The notes below the pieces were generated by a model. The model saw nothing but the letters and a program-made list of their open reading frames with translations, was not told the DNA's origin and ran no database searches. DNA of 64,000 bases from Streptomyces monomycini (GTDB lineage Bacteria; Actinomycetota; Actinomycetes; Streptomycetales; Streptomycetaceae): assembly GCF_022271435.1 (NCBI RefSeq), contig NZ_JAFIQY010000012.1, positions 124,001-188,000 of the forward strand. Direction: 5' to 3'. Position numbers and translations under genes: made by a program. Shown in pieces: positions 54,171 to 62,912 of the stretch (position 1 is the first letter of the stretch; each line of letters opens with the position of its first letter).

Positions 54171-55676
54171 TCAGTGCTGAACACGGTAGGTCGTGATCAC
54201 GCTGGCGTGGTCGGAGGGCCAGGCGTTGTACCACCACAGCGGGGCCGGCCAGGAGCGGGAGGGCTTCCACTGAGGGTGGTCTTCGGCGGGTGCCGGCTGC
54301 CCGGCGACATGGGTCACCGAGTCGGCGACCTGGAGCCGGTCGCCCTTGTGGAAGATGAAGTCGACCCGGTCCTGCGGCTCCACGCGCGCGGGCTTGAGGT
54401 AGGTCTGATCCCAGGGCTGGGCCGGTGACCAGGTCAGGCCCGGATGGGCGCGCGGGTCGGGGTGGGCGGTGCGGTAGGAGTCGTGCAGGCCGGCCTTCTC
54501 AAGCAGCAGGGTGGCGGGCCAGTTGGCGGGCTGGGAGGTGACCTCGGAGGTCCAGTCGCGGTGGGAGGGGCAGTTGAAGTCGCCCAGCACGATCACCGGA
54601 GACCGGTGCGCCGTATCGAGCTGTGGCGCGATCTTGGCGAGGATCTCGTCGCGCATCTCGTCGGCCCGCCGGGACTGCTTCTCCTCCTCCTGTACAGCGA
54701 GGGTGAACTGCCGCGCGCCTTCGGGCGCCTGGTAGGGCCCGTAGTGGTGGTAGTCCAGGTGCACGCAGCACACGTGCACGAGCAGGTCACCCGCCGTGAC
54801 GGCGGCGCGCAGGTACTCCGCGCCGTGGCCGCTTCGGTCCGCATCGATGGGGTAGCGGCTCATGATGCCGACGTCCTTGCCGCAGGGATGCTCCTGGTAG
54901 TACCAGCCCAGGCGCGTGGCCAGCTCCTTGACGGTGCCGTACTGCTGACGGACCTCCTGCATCGCGACGATGTCGAGGTTCTGCTCAGCCACCATGCGCA
55001 GCACCTTGGACTTGGCGCCCCAGACCTTGGCGGCGTCGTACCACAGGTTCCAGGTGGCCACGCGCAACTCGTCGACGAGCGGCCCCTGCTCCGGGCGCAC
55101 TGGCACCCGCACCGTCACGGTGGTGCGCTCCCCGCCCTCAGGCACGCAGGCGGCCACGGTGATCAACCCGTAGCGGCCCGCCAGGCTCTCGGGAACCGTG
55201 CCGGCGACGATGCCGTCGCCGGTGACCTCCAGCCAGCAATCCCCGCGCACCTTGGCGAAGGAGACCTTCTGGCCGAACGCCTCCAGCAGGCCACCCAGCG
55301 CCACCCGGCACTCCTGCCCGGCCTGCACGTTCGCGGCGGTCAGCGCGTCCACCAGGAAGTACGGGGCACGGGTCAGGCGCAGGGCCAGCGGGCCCGCCAG
55401 TACGGTGCGGCCGGCGCCCTCGTAGAGATAGAGCTGGTAGTCGCCCGGCCCCACGCCGCCGCGGGCGTCGAAGGAGGAGCCCGAGAAGGTGGCCACGCCG
55501 GCGCTGCCCGGCGCGTAGGCGAAGGCACAGTGCTCGTTCTGGTCCTTGCGGTGCAGACCGATCCAGTTGTTCGGCTTGCTCTCCCGGCTCTGGTAGAAGA
55601 CCGGAATGTCGGCGCCGGGCCGCAGGGGCTCAGTGGTGAACAACGACAGCCGGTTGTCCTGCTGATCCTCTGGCAT
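54171..55676 (-). CDS. SKICH-like + endonuclease/exonuclease/phosphatase (EEP) domain protein
   Basis: 501 residues without a signal peptide. Residues about 10-105 resemble a SKICH/beta-sandwich (VFYQSRESKPNNWIGLHRKD ... GPGDYQLYLYEGAGRTVLAG), about 110-195 a second beta domain, and 204-501 the EEP catalytic fold: LRVATWNLWYDAAKV, NLDIVAMQEVRQQYG (catalytic Glu241), VIVLGDFNCPSHRDW, RVDFIFHKGD and WPSDHASVITTYRV. EEP proteins are DNases or phosphatases for inositol phosphates and sphingolipids; SKICH partners occur in eukaryotic inositol 5-phosphatases. ATG 55676 after GGGAG. Converges on the SGNH gene. A signal-less enzyme beside the DUF6603 operon could be a cargo, but that is inference. 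Confidence 0.83.
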   Translation of the reverse strand: MPEDQQDNRLSLFTTEPLRPGADIPVFYQSRESKPNNWIGLHRKDQNEHCAFAYAPGSAGVATFSGSSFDARGGVGPGDYQLYLYEGAGRTVLAGPLALRLTRAPYFLVDALTAANVQAGQECRVALGGLLEAFGQKVSFAKVRGDCWLEVTGDGIVAGTVPESLAGRYGLITVAACVPEGGERTTVTVRVPVRPEQGPLVDELRVATWNLWYDAAKVWGAKSKVLRMVAEQNLDIVAMQEVRQQYGTVKELATRLGWYYQEHPCGKDVGIMSRYPIDADRSGHGAEYLRAAVTAGDLLVHVCCVHLDYHHYGPYQAPEGARQFTLAVQEEEKQSRRADEMRDEILAKIAPQLDTAHRSPVIVLGDFNCPSHRDWTSEVTSQPANWPATLLLEKAGLHDSYRTAHPDPRAHPGLTWSPAQPWDQTYLKPARVEPQDRVDFIFHKGDRLQVADSVTHVAGQPAPAEDHPQWKPSRSWPAPLWWYNAWPSDHASVITTYRVQH

Positions 55677-56255
55677 GACACTCCCATGCTCGCATCTCGG
55701 GCCGCCCGCAGGCCCCGGCCGTGCGCACAGCCCCTCAGGCCACGGTGCGCCCGGCAGCCGGGCGCGGCCAGGCACAGACGGCCGTACGAGCGCGAGCCGG
55801 TGACGGCGGCAGACGGTGCTGCTTGCGGCGGCCAGGCCCATGCCGGCACATGGTCGTGCAGTCGGGGTCCACCGGCTGGCGTCGGGAGCACTGTCACGTG
55901 CCGGCATCGCGGCAACAGGCCGCCACGTGAGCCGCGCTTCTTGCGGTCGGCGGCCACCGCGCCGGGACGGGGTCGCGGCCTGCCCGCCCGGCTCGCTGCG
56001 CTCCGCCACCGCGGCCAGCGACGCGTGCAGGACGGGCAGGACAACGCGCACTCGCGAACGCCGCGTCCACGGTCCACCGCCACCTCTGCCGCACCCAGCG
56101 CCTCCGCGCTCCCGGCACAGCGCCAGGCTCGCCGCAAAGACGCGGTCCGCCTCATCGCCCTCGCAGCCGGCGCCGGTGCCGCCAGGCCACCGGGACCGCT
56201 GCGCCGAAGGTGACGCAGAAGCTCACGCTGCCGGTGCTGCGCACGGGAGCAGGAC
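55677..56255. other. Long gap without a supportable gene
   Basis: About 580 bases between two minus-strand genes. It must hold the promoter of the EEP gene. The plus-strand segment near 56110-56213 reads like a basic C-terminus (QARRKDAVRLIALAAGAG) but has no start or homologous body that I can support, so it may be a gene remnant. Confidence 0.4.
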
Positions 56256-56558
56256 CTACTCGGCCATGTCGACGTGCGCGTTCTCCGTCGGCTGGTCGGC
56301 CTTGTCCTCCTTGGGCAGGCCGAGGTCACCACACTGATTGGCCGGGGCACTCAGTGTCAGCGCGAACACCTCGCCGACCAGATCGCCAGCAGTATTCGCC
56401 CTGGCCTGCGTGCGCGCCGCCCCCTTGTTGGCGCAGTGGTTGTCGTGCGCGCTGTTGCCCGCACCGATGACTGTCGTCGCCGCCGCCGTACCAGCGGCCG
56501 CGCCGACCAGGCCGGCTGCGGCCACTGCGACCGTGAGCGCCTGCTTGATGACCGGCAT
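56256..56558 (-). CDS. Small secreted chaplin-like protein
   Basis: 100 residues. Signal peptide MPVIKQALTVAVAAAGLVGA ... GTAAA, then GAGNSAHDNHCANKG and GDLVGEVFALTLSAPANQCG, recalling the chaplin spacing G-N ... V ... P-x-N-x-C-G with two cysteines, but the 40-residue chaplin consensus is not fully met. It ends with an acidic tail (KEDKADQPTENAHVD). ATG 56558 after GGAAGGAC. It may coat aerial hyphae or spores; other small secreted families are possible. Confidence 0.68.
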   Translation of the reverse strand: MPVIKQALTVAVAAAGLVGAAAGTAAATTVIGAGNSAHDNHCANKGAARTQARANTAGDLVGEVFALTLSAPANQCGDLGLPKEDKADQPTENAHVDMAE

Positions 56559-56921
56559 GTCGATGTCCTTCCGTCCGGGCCCGCATCGGTGTCCGGCCGA
56601 CGCGGTCCACCTGTCCGCCAGGGAAACGAAACCGCGTGCGTGCCGTCACCGTCCCGGCGGCCGGAGCCTGCACGACGGCCCCGATACCAGCCGGCGCCCG
56701 CCCCGGCGGGAAACAGCCCGCTGGGCTTCACCTCCGCTTCTTCCGCCGCAGCCCAAGGCGAAGAGCAGCCAGTGAACTCGGCCGCCCAGAGCCCTGCGGC
56801 GGCTCAACCGCTGATACGAACCCCGTCGGCGCAGGCCGTGGCCGGCCTGACCTTCACCGCCCGGCAGGCGGGTTCCCTTTGAGCCCCCATGACAGGGACG
56901 GGGACGGGGAAGTAGCCCCTC
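56559..56921. other. Intergenic region, nothing recognised
   Basis: About 360 bases upstream of the chaplin-like gene. I see no repeat, hairpin or gene that I would defend. It probably includes the promoter of the minus-strand chaplin-like gene. Confidence 0.4.
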
Positions 56922-57104
56922 ATGCCAGCGGAACCGCAGTTGTCCGCTCTCCTGAAGCGGCTGGAGACAGCTCTTGAGCACGCTCGTGAACTTCGGGGCA
57001 GGAAACGTGTGGTGGCGGAGGAGAACTGGCGGCTGCTCGACGAGAACTACCGGCTCCGACGTCAGCGTTCCCGTCTCGTCGGCCGGCAGCAGGCGCGTGA
57101 CTGA
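56922..57104 (+). CDS. Short coiled-coil hypothetical protein
   Basis: 60 residues, predicted almost wholly helical with heptad-like leucines (LSALLKRLETALEHARELRG, ENWRLLDENYRLRRQRSRLV). ATG 56922, no strong Shine-Dalgarno. Could be a real small protein (basic coiled coil, perhaps nucleic-acid binding) or chance; length and position between two minus-strand genes do not decide. Confidence 0.35.
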   Translation: MPAEPQLSALLKRLETALEHARELRGRKRVVAEENWRLLDENYRLRRQRSRLVGRQQARD

Positions 57105-57133
57105 CCCCCGCTCCCGGGCAGGGCCGCACCGGG

Positions 57134-57781
57134 TCAGGTGCGGCAGGGGGCTTCGAGCAGGTCGGTGAAGAGGGCGCCCGGCCCATCTGCCAGGCTGACC
57201 GGGTGCCAGGTGCGGCCGTCCCGGGCCAGGTGGCCCACCGCGGCAGCCCAGCCGGGCGATGTGTGCAGTAAGCATCCGGTTCCGGTCCGTTCGATGAGCT
57301 TGCGAACAGCCGGAGCGGGGCCGGCCAGCAGCAGTTCCCCTCCGGCCGAGCGCAGGCGCATGGCCTTGCGGACCAGAATCGCCAGGGTGTCGATGTTCAG
57401 CCGCTCCACCGACGAGATGTCAACGATCACGGTGGGGACGGTGGCATGGTGGCGGATCATGGCGGCCAGGCATTCGACCGTCTCCCAGGACCCGTCGGGC
57501 AGCGCCCTCGACCCTGCCGTCGGTGCGGAGTTCGTCTGCGCCGTCCGGTTGAGGGCGGCCCGCGCCCGGGCGCAGATGCCCCGATCGGTCGCATCATGCC
57601 AAGCGGCGAGGGCGAACCAGCGCGGAGCATCCGGTCGCCGCCCGGCACAGACCCAGTGGGCCGGCACGCCCGCCAGCCCCAGGCCCAGGGCCGCGGTGGC
57701 GGTGACCGCACGGGCCGCGAGATGTCGGCAGGCGCACGCGGTTCCGGGCCAAAGCCCCTCGGGCAGGGCGGGCCTGCGCAT
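57134..57781 (-). CDS. STAS-domain (anti-sigma factor antagonist-like) protein
   Basis: 215 residues. The C-terminal half has the STAS pattern: VPTVIVDISSVERLNIDTLA + ILVRKAMRLRSAGGELLLAG, PAVRKLIERTGTG. The serine expected for phosphorylation in SpoIIAA proteins (DxSxVxxIDSxG) corresponds to IDTLA, with Thr. The N-terminal 90 residues (RHLAARAVTATAALGLGLAG...) are not recognised. ATG 57781 after GGGAGG, a strong site. May act in a sigma-B-like partner switch; no kinase is adjacent. Confidence 0.75.
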   Translation of the reverse strand: MRRPALPEGLWPGTACACRHLAARAVTATAALGLGLAGVPAHWVCAGRRPDAPRWFALAAWHDATDRGICARARAALNRTAQTNSAPTAGSRALPDGSWETVECLAAMIRHHATVPTVIVDISSVERLNIDTLAILVRKAMRLRSAGGELLLAGPAPAVRKLIERTGTGCLLHTSPGWAAAVGHLARDGRTWHPVSLADGPGALFTDLLEAPCRT

Positions 57782-57876
57782 ATCGCCTCCCTTTGCGCGC
57801 ACAACAAGCGGCTGCGGGCTGACGTTCCCAGCGTGCACCGGCGGTGAGGCGGGCACCGGGTGCCCGCCCGAGAGAG

Positions 57877-58590
57877 TCAAGCTGGCTGTGGGGGTGCCTG
57901 TGGGAACCGGCTGTGCTTGTCGTTCAGAGCGGGAACGCCCGGGCTTGGGCTGGCTGCCGCTTCGAGGGGTGCCTTCCTGAAGGCGTCGAGGGTTGCCGGC
58001 GGTGGCGCTTCGTGGGGTTGCGGGTGGGGGCGGCCGGCCGCCAGGACGTAGAGGGGGGTGTGTCCGGTGTTGTTCAGTGTGCAGCGTTGTGCGAGGGCCG
58101 CGTCGCGGAAGGCTCCGGTCTGGGCCGGGCCGAGACCGAGCGCGGTGGCGGTCAGGGCGAAGGTCTGCCCCAGGTGTCCGGCATTGAGCAGGCACACCCG
58201 GTAGCAGCGAGGGGTGTGGTACTTCACGCTCATGCGCTCCAGCCGGGCGGCGAGCACCACCAGGAAGGCGGCATCGCCGGCCCAGTCCTGGTCGGCGCAC
58301 AGGTGCGCTGCTTCCTCGGGAGTGAAGCCGTCGCAGAGCAGTTCCACCGAGTGCTGCAGGCTGTTGTAGTGGTACCAGCCGGGAGCGAGGCCGTCGACGT
58401 TGAGCGCGCCGAGGTAGGCGTCGAGTTCCTGACGGGAGCCGCCGGAGGGGCTCGTGCGGCGGTAGACCGGGCCATGGCCGCTGTCGATGAAGTCTACTGG
58501 CCCGAAGACTGTGGACAGCAGCGTGGCCAGGGTGTTCAGCGACACCGGGGTGCGGGTGAAGTCCCGGTGCGTGCGGCGGTCGTAGAGCAC
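57877..58590 (-). pseudogene. SagB-type nitroreductase/dehydrogenase, apparently decayed at its 5' end
   Basis: 237-residue reading frame: LYDRRTHRDFTRTPVSLNTL, GHGPVYRRTSPSGGSRQELD, APGWYHYNSLQHSVELL and RCYRVCLLNAGHLGQTFALT are characteristic of SagB-type FMN oxidoreductases, which make azol(in)es in RiPPs. The upstream part is broken: DLSTPYETVLYDRR continues in frame only back to a TGA near 58690, while a plausible continuation EPDEVVANQVEEASA, and before it EGYVSLIKPG, lie in the other frames. At least two frameshifts are therefore needed to restore a normal N-terminus. No YcaO or precursor peptide gene is adjacent. The C-terminal domain may still be translated from an internal GTG. Confidence 0.7.
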
Positions 58591-58871
58591 CGTTTCGTAG
58601 GGAGTGCTCAGGTCGGTGCCGCGGCGGGGCAGCAGCAGCCGCGGCGGATCGCCGACGCTTCTTCGACCTGGTTGGCCACCACCTCATCCGGCTCCTCGGC
58701 CCGGTTTGATGAGCGACACGTAGCCCTCTGTGCTTGGAGCCCCCAAGGCCGTGATCAGCCAGCGGCCGGCCGACGCGTGCCGCAACGCCGCTCCGCCGGC
58801 CCGGACGGTCCTTGTGGGAGCAGCTGTCGCGCGGCAGAGTGATGGGCGCGCAGCCTGATCGGAGGTGCCTC

Positions 58872-59306
58872 ATGACTCAGGACATTCCTGCTCCCGTCCC
58901 GGTCGCGGAGTTGATCGCGCAGCGGGAGAAGTGGCGCACCTACCCCGACGGTTACCTCCGTCGGGACGAGCTCGTACGCGCCTGGCCGGTCGTCGCGGAC
59001 ATCGAAGCGGTCGTCAAAGCCAACGGTGTTCGGACCGTGACCGAGTCCGTGTCGGGCACGTGGGGCCGCACCTATCATCCGACCGTTTTCCACGCCGGCG
59101 ACGCGCAGCGGGTCGCCGGCGCGATCGCCGATGGCACAGCCGTACTCCAGCCTCTTTGGCGCAGGGACACGGAGGAGGGCAGCGAGGCACTGCGGCAGCG
59201 GATCGAGAAGCTGGGCCGGAAAGACATGCTGGAGGCGTTGTACGTGATTGCGGTCGCACTGGTCTTGGTGGCGGGCCTCGGCGTGCTGATTCTCCTGTCG
59301 GAGTAG
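58872..59306 (+). CDS. Tail-anchored hypothetical membrane protein
   Basis: 144 residues. A soluble, mostly polar domain (VAELIAQREKWRTYPDGYLR ... TVTESVSGTWGRTYHPTVFH) ends in one C-terminal transmembrane helix (LYVIAVALVLVAGLGVLILL) directly before the stop. ATG 58872 preceded by GGAGG. Family not recognised. The topology places the domain in the cytoplasm. Confidence 0.7.
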   Translation: MTQDIPAPVPVAELIAQREKWRTYPDGYLRRDELVRAWPVVADIEAVVKANGVRTVTESVSGTWGRTYHPTVFHAGDAQRVAGAIADGTAVLQPLWRRDTEEGSEALRQRIEKLGRKDMLEALYVIAVALVLVAGLGVLILLSE

Positions 59307-59497
59307 GCCCGGGGGTCCCCGGGCCGTACGTGAGGGGGTCGCCGCCGGTCGGGGAAACGATGTTGTCGAACGTCATCCGGTGGAGGACGTCCGACCTCTG
59401 AGCGTCCTGACGATGGCCGTTCGCCCCCCTGCCAAAGTCTTGCTCCGCGCCCGTTGGTGCCGGCCTGGTGTCGTCCAGTCCGGCGGACGGGGCAATG

Positions 59498-60103
59498 TCA
59501 CGCAGGGTCGCCGAGCGGCGGGTGCTCGAGCACGCGGGGCTTGTACTCGACCATCTGGATGCGGCCGTCGAAGGTGCGGTGTTCGATCATCTCGAGGGCA
59601 ACGTCCGGATAGCCGTCGTAGATGCGTTCTTCGCCCGTGGCCCCGGTGATCACCGGGAACAGCGTGACCCGGAAGCGGTCGACGAGTCCGGCTCGTAGCA
59701 GGGACCGGCACAGGCTGAGGCTGCCGATCGTGGTGAGGAGCTCCGAGCCACTCGACTTCATGGCGCGGACCGCCTCGACGGCGTCGTCGCGGACGAGCGT
59801 GGAGTTGGCCCACGTCAGTGGCTCCTTGAGTGAGGAGGAGAACACCACCTTGGGCGCTTGCGTGAGCTCGTCGACGAACGTCTCTTCTTCGGGCCTGAAC
59901 TCGTCTTGGCCCTTCGGGACCTCGCCTGCGGCGAAGCTCGACATCTGGCGGTAGGTGTTCGCTCCCATCAGGTAGGTGGCCTCGGGCTGCTCGCCGAGCC
60001 ATGTGAGGTACTCCGGGCCCTCGAGGCCCCAGAAGCCGGGCCATCCCTCTCCCGATGCATGGCCGTCGAGGGAGGTGATGAAGTCGACAAGAAGCTCCGA
60101 CAT
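59498..60103 (-). CDS. RibD C-terminal/dihydrofolate reductase-like protein
   Basis: 201 residues, DHFR-like fold of the RibD_C family: LLVDFITSLDGHASGEGWPG, YLMGANTYRQMSSFA, KVVFSSSLKEPLTWANSTLV, LLTTIGSLSLCRSLLRAGLV and RFRVTLFPVITGATGEERIY. Typical of stand-alone actinobacterial dihydrofolate reductase family proteins that bind NADPH and whose substrates are mostly unknown. ATG 60103 with GAAAGGAC upstream. It lies just outside the left end of the ISL3-type element. Confidence 0.9.
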   Translation of the reverse strand: MSELLVDFITSLDGHASGEGWPGFWGLEGPEYLTWLGEQPEATYLMGANTYRQMSSFAAGEVPKGQDEFRPEEETFVDELTQAPKVVFSSSLKEPLTWANSTLVRDDAVEAVRAMKSSGSELLTTIGSLSLCRSLLRAGLVDRFRVTLFPVITGATGEERIYDGYPDVALEMIEHRTFDGRIQMVEYKPRVLEHPPLGDPA

Positions 60104-60214
60104 GGCGGTGTCCTTTCGTGGGGTGCCGCGAGCTCGGCCCGGCCGGGAGCAACAAACTCATCGGCCGCGCTGTGGAGTATCGGGGAAATCGGGTGGCTTT
60201 GTTGGCGAGTCGTG

Positions 60215-60276
60215 GGTTCTGGCACAGATCTTGGGGAGCCGTCGCGGAGGGTGATGGCGCTGTTCGATTGAGAGGG
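60215..60276 (+). repeat. Left terminal inverted repeat of the ISL3-type element
   Basis: Begins GGTTCTGGCACAGATCTTGG. The first 24 bases are identical to the inverted right end; 7 mismatches in 62. It lies 50 bases upstream of the passenger gene, which might use a promoter inside the repeat. Confidence 0.85.
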
Positions 60277-60325
60277 TCCGAGCCCCGGTCGTTCGACCTG
60301 AAGGCTCACCTCATACCCTCCGCAC

Positions 60326-60874
60326 ATGACTGATGATCCGTTCCAGTGCCGGTGTGTCCTCTGCCATGACTACGGCGACCGGGACGAAGCGGACCGCATG
60401 GATCTGACGGTCATCGAGCACGTGCAGCAGCACGGATGGCACGTCGTGATGGTTCCCGAAGACGAGATCGGTCCTGGATTCGCCTACACGATCGGCCTCG
60501 CGCACACCCACGGCGGACCTGAACTCGCCATGTTCGGGCTCGATGTCCATGCCATGCACCCCATGCTCAACACGCTCGGAGAGAAGTCTGCCGCGGGCGA
60601 AGTGCTGGCGGACGGCCAGAGCCATCCTGATGTCGTCGACGGGTATCGAGTCGCGCTCAGGCAGGTCGATCGCAGCTGGTACCGGACCTTCTTCGGGCAG
60701 GCCATCGGGTTCTACCGGCGGCCGCCTCTCCCCGTGCTGCAAGTCGCGTGGCCTGATGTCGAGGGCCGTTTCCACTGGGATGAGCAGGCTGACGAGAGGC
60801 ATCGCGACTCACAGCCTCAGTTGTGGCTCCCTTCGCGTGACCATCCTGTCGGGATCTGGACGGCCGATCTCTGA
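60326..60874 (+). CDS. DUF4262-family protein carried by the insertion element
   Basis: 182 residues. CRCVLCHDYGDRDEADRMDL, HGWHVVMVPEDEIGPGFAYT + IGLAHTHGGPELAMFGL, and GQAIGFYRRPPLPVLQVAWP + DVEGRF are the DUF4262 blocks (unknown function, common in actinobacteria). An N-terminal Cys cluster (C-x-C-x-x-C) might bind metal. It lies between the left inverted repeat and the transposase and converges on it (stops 46 bases apart), so it travels with the element. ATG 60326. Confidence 0.82.
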   Translation: MTDDPFQCRCVLCHDYGDRDEADRMDLTVIEHVQQHGWHVVMVPEDEIGPGFAYTIGLAHTHGGPELAMFGLDVHAMHPMLNTLGEKSAAGEVLADGQSHPDVVDGYRVALRQVDRSWYRTFFGQAIGFYRRPPLPVLQVAWPDVEGRFHWDEQADERHRDSQPQLWLPSRDHPVGIWTADL

Positions 60875-60920
60875 TCTCAAAGGGCCGGGAAGCTGGCGAG
60901 TCGGCACCTCGGGCGGTGCG

Positions 60921-62524
60921 CTATTGAAGCAAGATCATCTTGCGTAGGAGTTCGAATCCGGCTCGGCCGTAGAGCTGTATCTTGTTCTTCTTGATGCGGT
61001 TCACGGCGCCCTCGATGCTGCCGGAGCTCCGGTCCAGAGTGAGGCCGGCGGTCACGGCGTCGAGGTCTCGGAGCAGGTGAAGTGCGAAGCCGGTGAGCCC
61101 GGGCAGCTGGCTGGCATCGACAGCGTCGATCCAGACAAGGAGCGTGGCGCCCAGGCGGCCGCTGAGTATCTCACCGAAATCGCGGACGTGTCTGGCGGCC
61201 GTGACCAGTTCGGGACAGCGGGCCAGGACGTTCTTCAGGCCGACGCGGTCCTGCTCGCTCAGCGCGGTGGGGTGGCGGGTGAGCCACCCGGTCACCTGCC
61301 GTACCGTCGGCGGCCGCGGCGGCGCGGCGGACGGAGCCCCGCGCAAGGTGGCGATGTGGGCTCGGACCATGCCGTAGGTGGCAGGAGCGTGCTCGGCGAC
61401 CAGCTCGCCGTGGAGTTGGGTGAGGCTGGTGCATCCCTCGGCGAAGCGTCGCTCCAGGTAGGGCTTGTAAGGGGCCAGTCTGCTGGGCCGGGGCCGGTTG
61501 TCGCGGATGGTGTCCTGCCAGCGTGCGGCGTTCGCGTACCGGCGCACGGTGTTGAGGCCACAGCCCAGGTGCCGGGCGATCGCCCGACGTGAGTGCCCCT
61601 GGGCGAGCATCTCGTGGACCAGGGCATGTGCAGCCTTCTTCCGCTCGGCCCGCCGGCCGACCGGCTCCGCGCCGTTCTGCGGCCGCTCGGAAGCCGGTGG
61701 GGTGTCCTGCGGCAGCGTGCCGCTGGGCATCGGGTTACGCAGGCAGTCGCGATGGGCGGCGACGCAGCGCTCTACGGCCCGGCCGAGTCCCTGCCACAGA
61801 TGAAACCGGTCAGCGACCTGCAGGGCATTAGGGGCGCCGCGGCGGACGCCCTCGGCGTAGGCGCCCGCCCGGTCCCGGCAGATGATCTCCACGCGGGGGT
61901 GGCGGATCAGCCAGGCGGCCAGCGGTCCGCCCTCGCGGGTCGGGAGCACGTTGACCACGCGATGGTCTTCGACGCTGGTCAAGACCGTGGAGTAGGTCTG
62001 GCCGCGACGGATCGCGAAGTCGTCCACGCCCAGCACCCGTGGAGTACTGAATCGCGGATCGGGCAGTGCCATGGCCTGCGTAACAAGGTCATCCGTCCCG
62101 CACCGAGGCCGAGCTGGGCCGCCAGCCATGTGCCGGCCCGCCCCGCCAGGGCGAGTCCCACCCGTTCCAAAGCAGGGTTGAGCCGCGTGGTGAACCGAGC
62201 GTGCGGGACAGTCAGCCGGGAGAACGGCTCGGCGAACGTCCGACGCGGGCAGTCTGCCGACCCACAGATGAAACGTCTGACCGTCAGCCGGATCACAAAG
62301 CCCTGATCAGCGAGCGGAAGGTCCTTCAGCCTGCGCTGGCAACGATCGTGGACTCGATCCGAGATGAGGCCGCAGTCCGGACATGCCACCGCGACCGCGC
62401 GGCCTTTCGCCGCCACCTCGACCGTGCCGAACGCGGCCGTGACCGCCTCGACCTCCACCTCGTCGATCCCCTCGAACACCAGCGAGTCCCAGAACAGCGC
62501 GTCGGCCTGCATGACCAGCACCAT
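60921..62524 (-). pseudogene. ISL3-family transposase, frameshifted
   Basis: N-terminal part in one frame (from about 62524): zinc-binding ACPDCGLISDRVHDRCQRRL and RFICGSADCPRRTF (zf-ISL3). C-terminal part in another frame to the stop at 60921: VLGVDDFAIRRGQTYSTVLT (first Asp), EIICRDRAGAYAEGVRRGAP (second Asp), LQVADRFHLWQGLG, HTH SRRAIARHLGCGLNTVRRYA and SSGSIEGAVNRIKKNKIQLY (Glu). The frames switch near 62075-62095, where MTLLR would continue into MALPDPRF after one added or two removed bases. It contains one TTA codon just at that point. The transposase is probably inactive unless frameshifting restores it. Confidence 0.85.
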
Positions 62525-62625
62525 CACGGTCCACCGCCGACCACAGCAGCGAACGGAATGCACCTGAGGGAGCGTCACTTCCGGCCGTCGGGCGACAAGG
62601 CGTACGCCCTCTCGTACGAGCCAGG

Positions 62626-62687
62626 CCCTCGCAATCGAACAACGATGTCACGCTCCGCGACGACTCCCCAAGATCTGTGCCAGAACC
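62626..62687 (-). repeat. Right terminal inverted repeat of the ISL3-type element
   Basis: Read on the minus strand it starts GGTTCTGGCACAGATCTTGG and then differs from the left end at 7 of 62 positions. It lies about 100 bases upstream of the transposase start, as expected for the promoter-side end. Confidence 0.85.
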
Positions 62688-62912
62688 GAGTTCCGACAGC
62701 AGATGTTCGCCAGTTCCGACGGCACCCTGCCGGGGCTGGTCATTCGAACACACTCGGAAGCCGGGAGTGCCCGCATGCGGATTGAGGACCTTGTCTGTCC
62801 TAATGGGCCCCTACGGTCGTGCCGGGTCGCCAATCGGGTGACCTGTAGCAAGGATGACGAGGGCAGCCGCTGACTACCTGGGCTGCCTGCCGCACGTGCA
62901 AGGAGTACGACC

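Larger units (their letters stand above)
60215..62687. mobile_element. ISL3-family insertion element with passenger gene
   Basis: 2473 bases bounded by 62-bp inverted repeats (55 of 62 positions identical). Inside are a frameshifted ISL3 transposase on the minus strand and a DUF4262 gene on the plus strand. ISL3 elements are usually about 1.3-2.3 kb, so this one is long for its family because of the extra gene. The 8-base sequences outside the ends (GAGTCGTG and GAGTTCCG) match only partly, so no intact target duplication is visible. Confidence 0.8.

Noticed and set aside
56110..56213. A small plus-strand basic gene end (QARRKDAVRLIALAAG)
   Set aside because: No supportable start, ribosome site or homologous body; kept only as a possible remnant.
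60940..60965. TTCGAATCC, reminiscent of a tRNA T-arm
   Set aside because: It lies inside the transposase C-terminus, and no cloverleaf can be built around it.
60207..62695. Target-site duplication of the ISL3-type element
   Set aside because: GAGTCGTG and GAGTTCCG agree in only 5 of 8 positions, so I do not claim a duplication.
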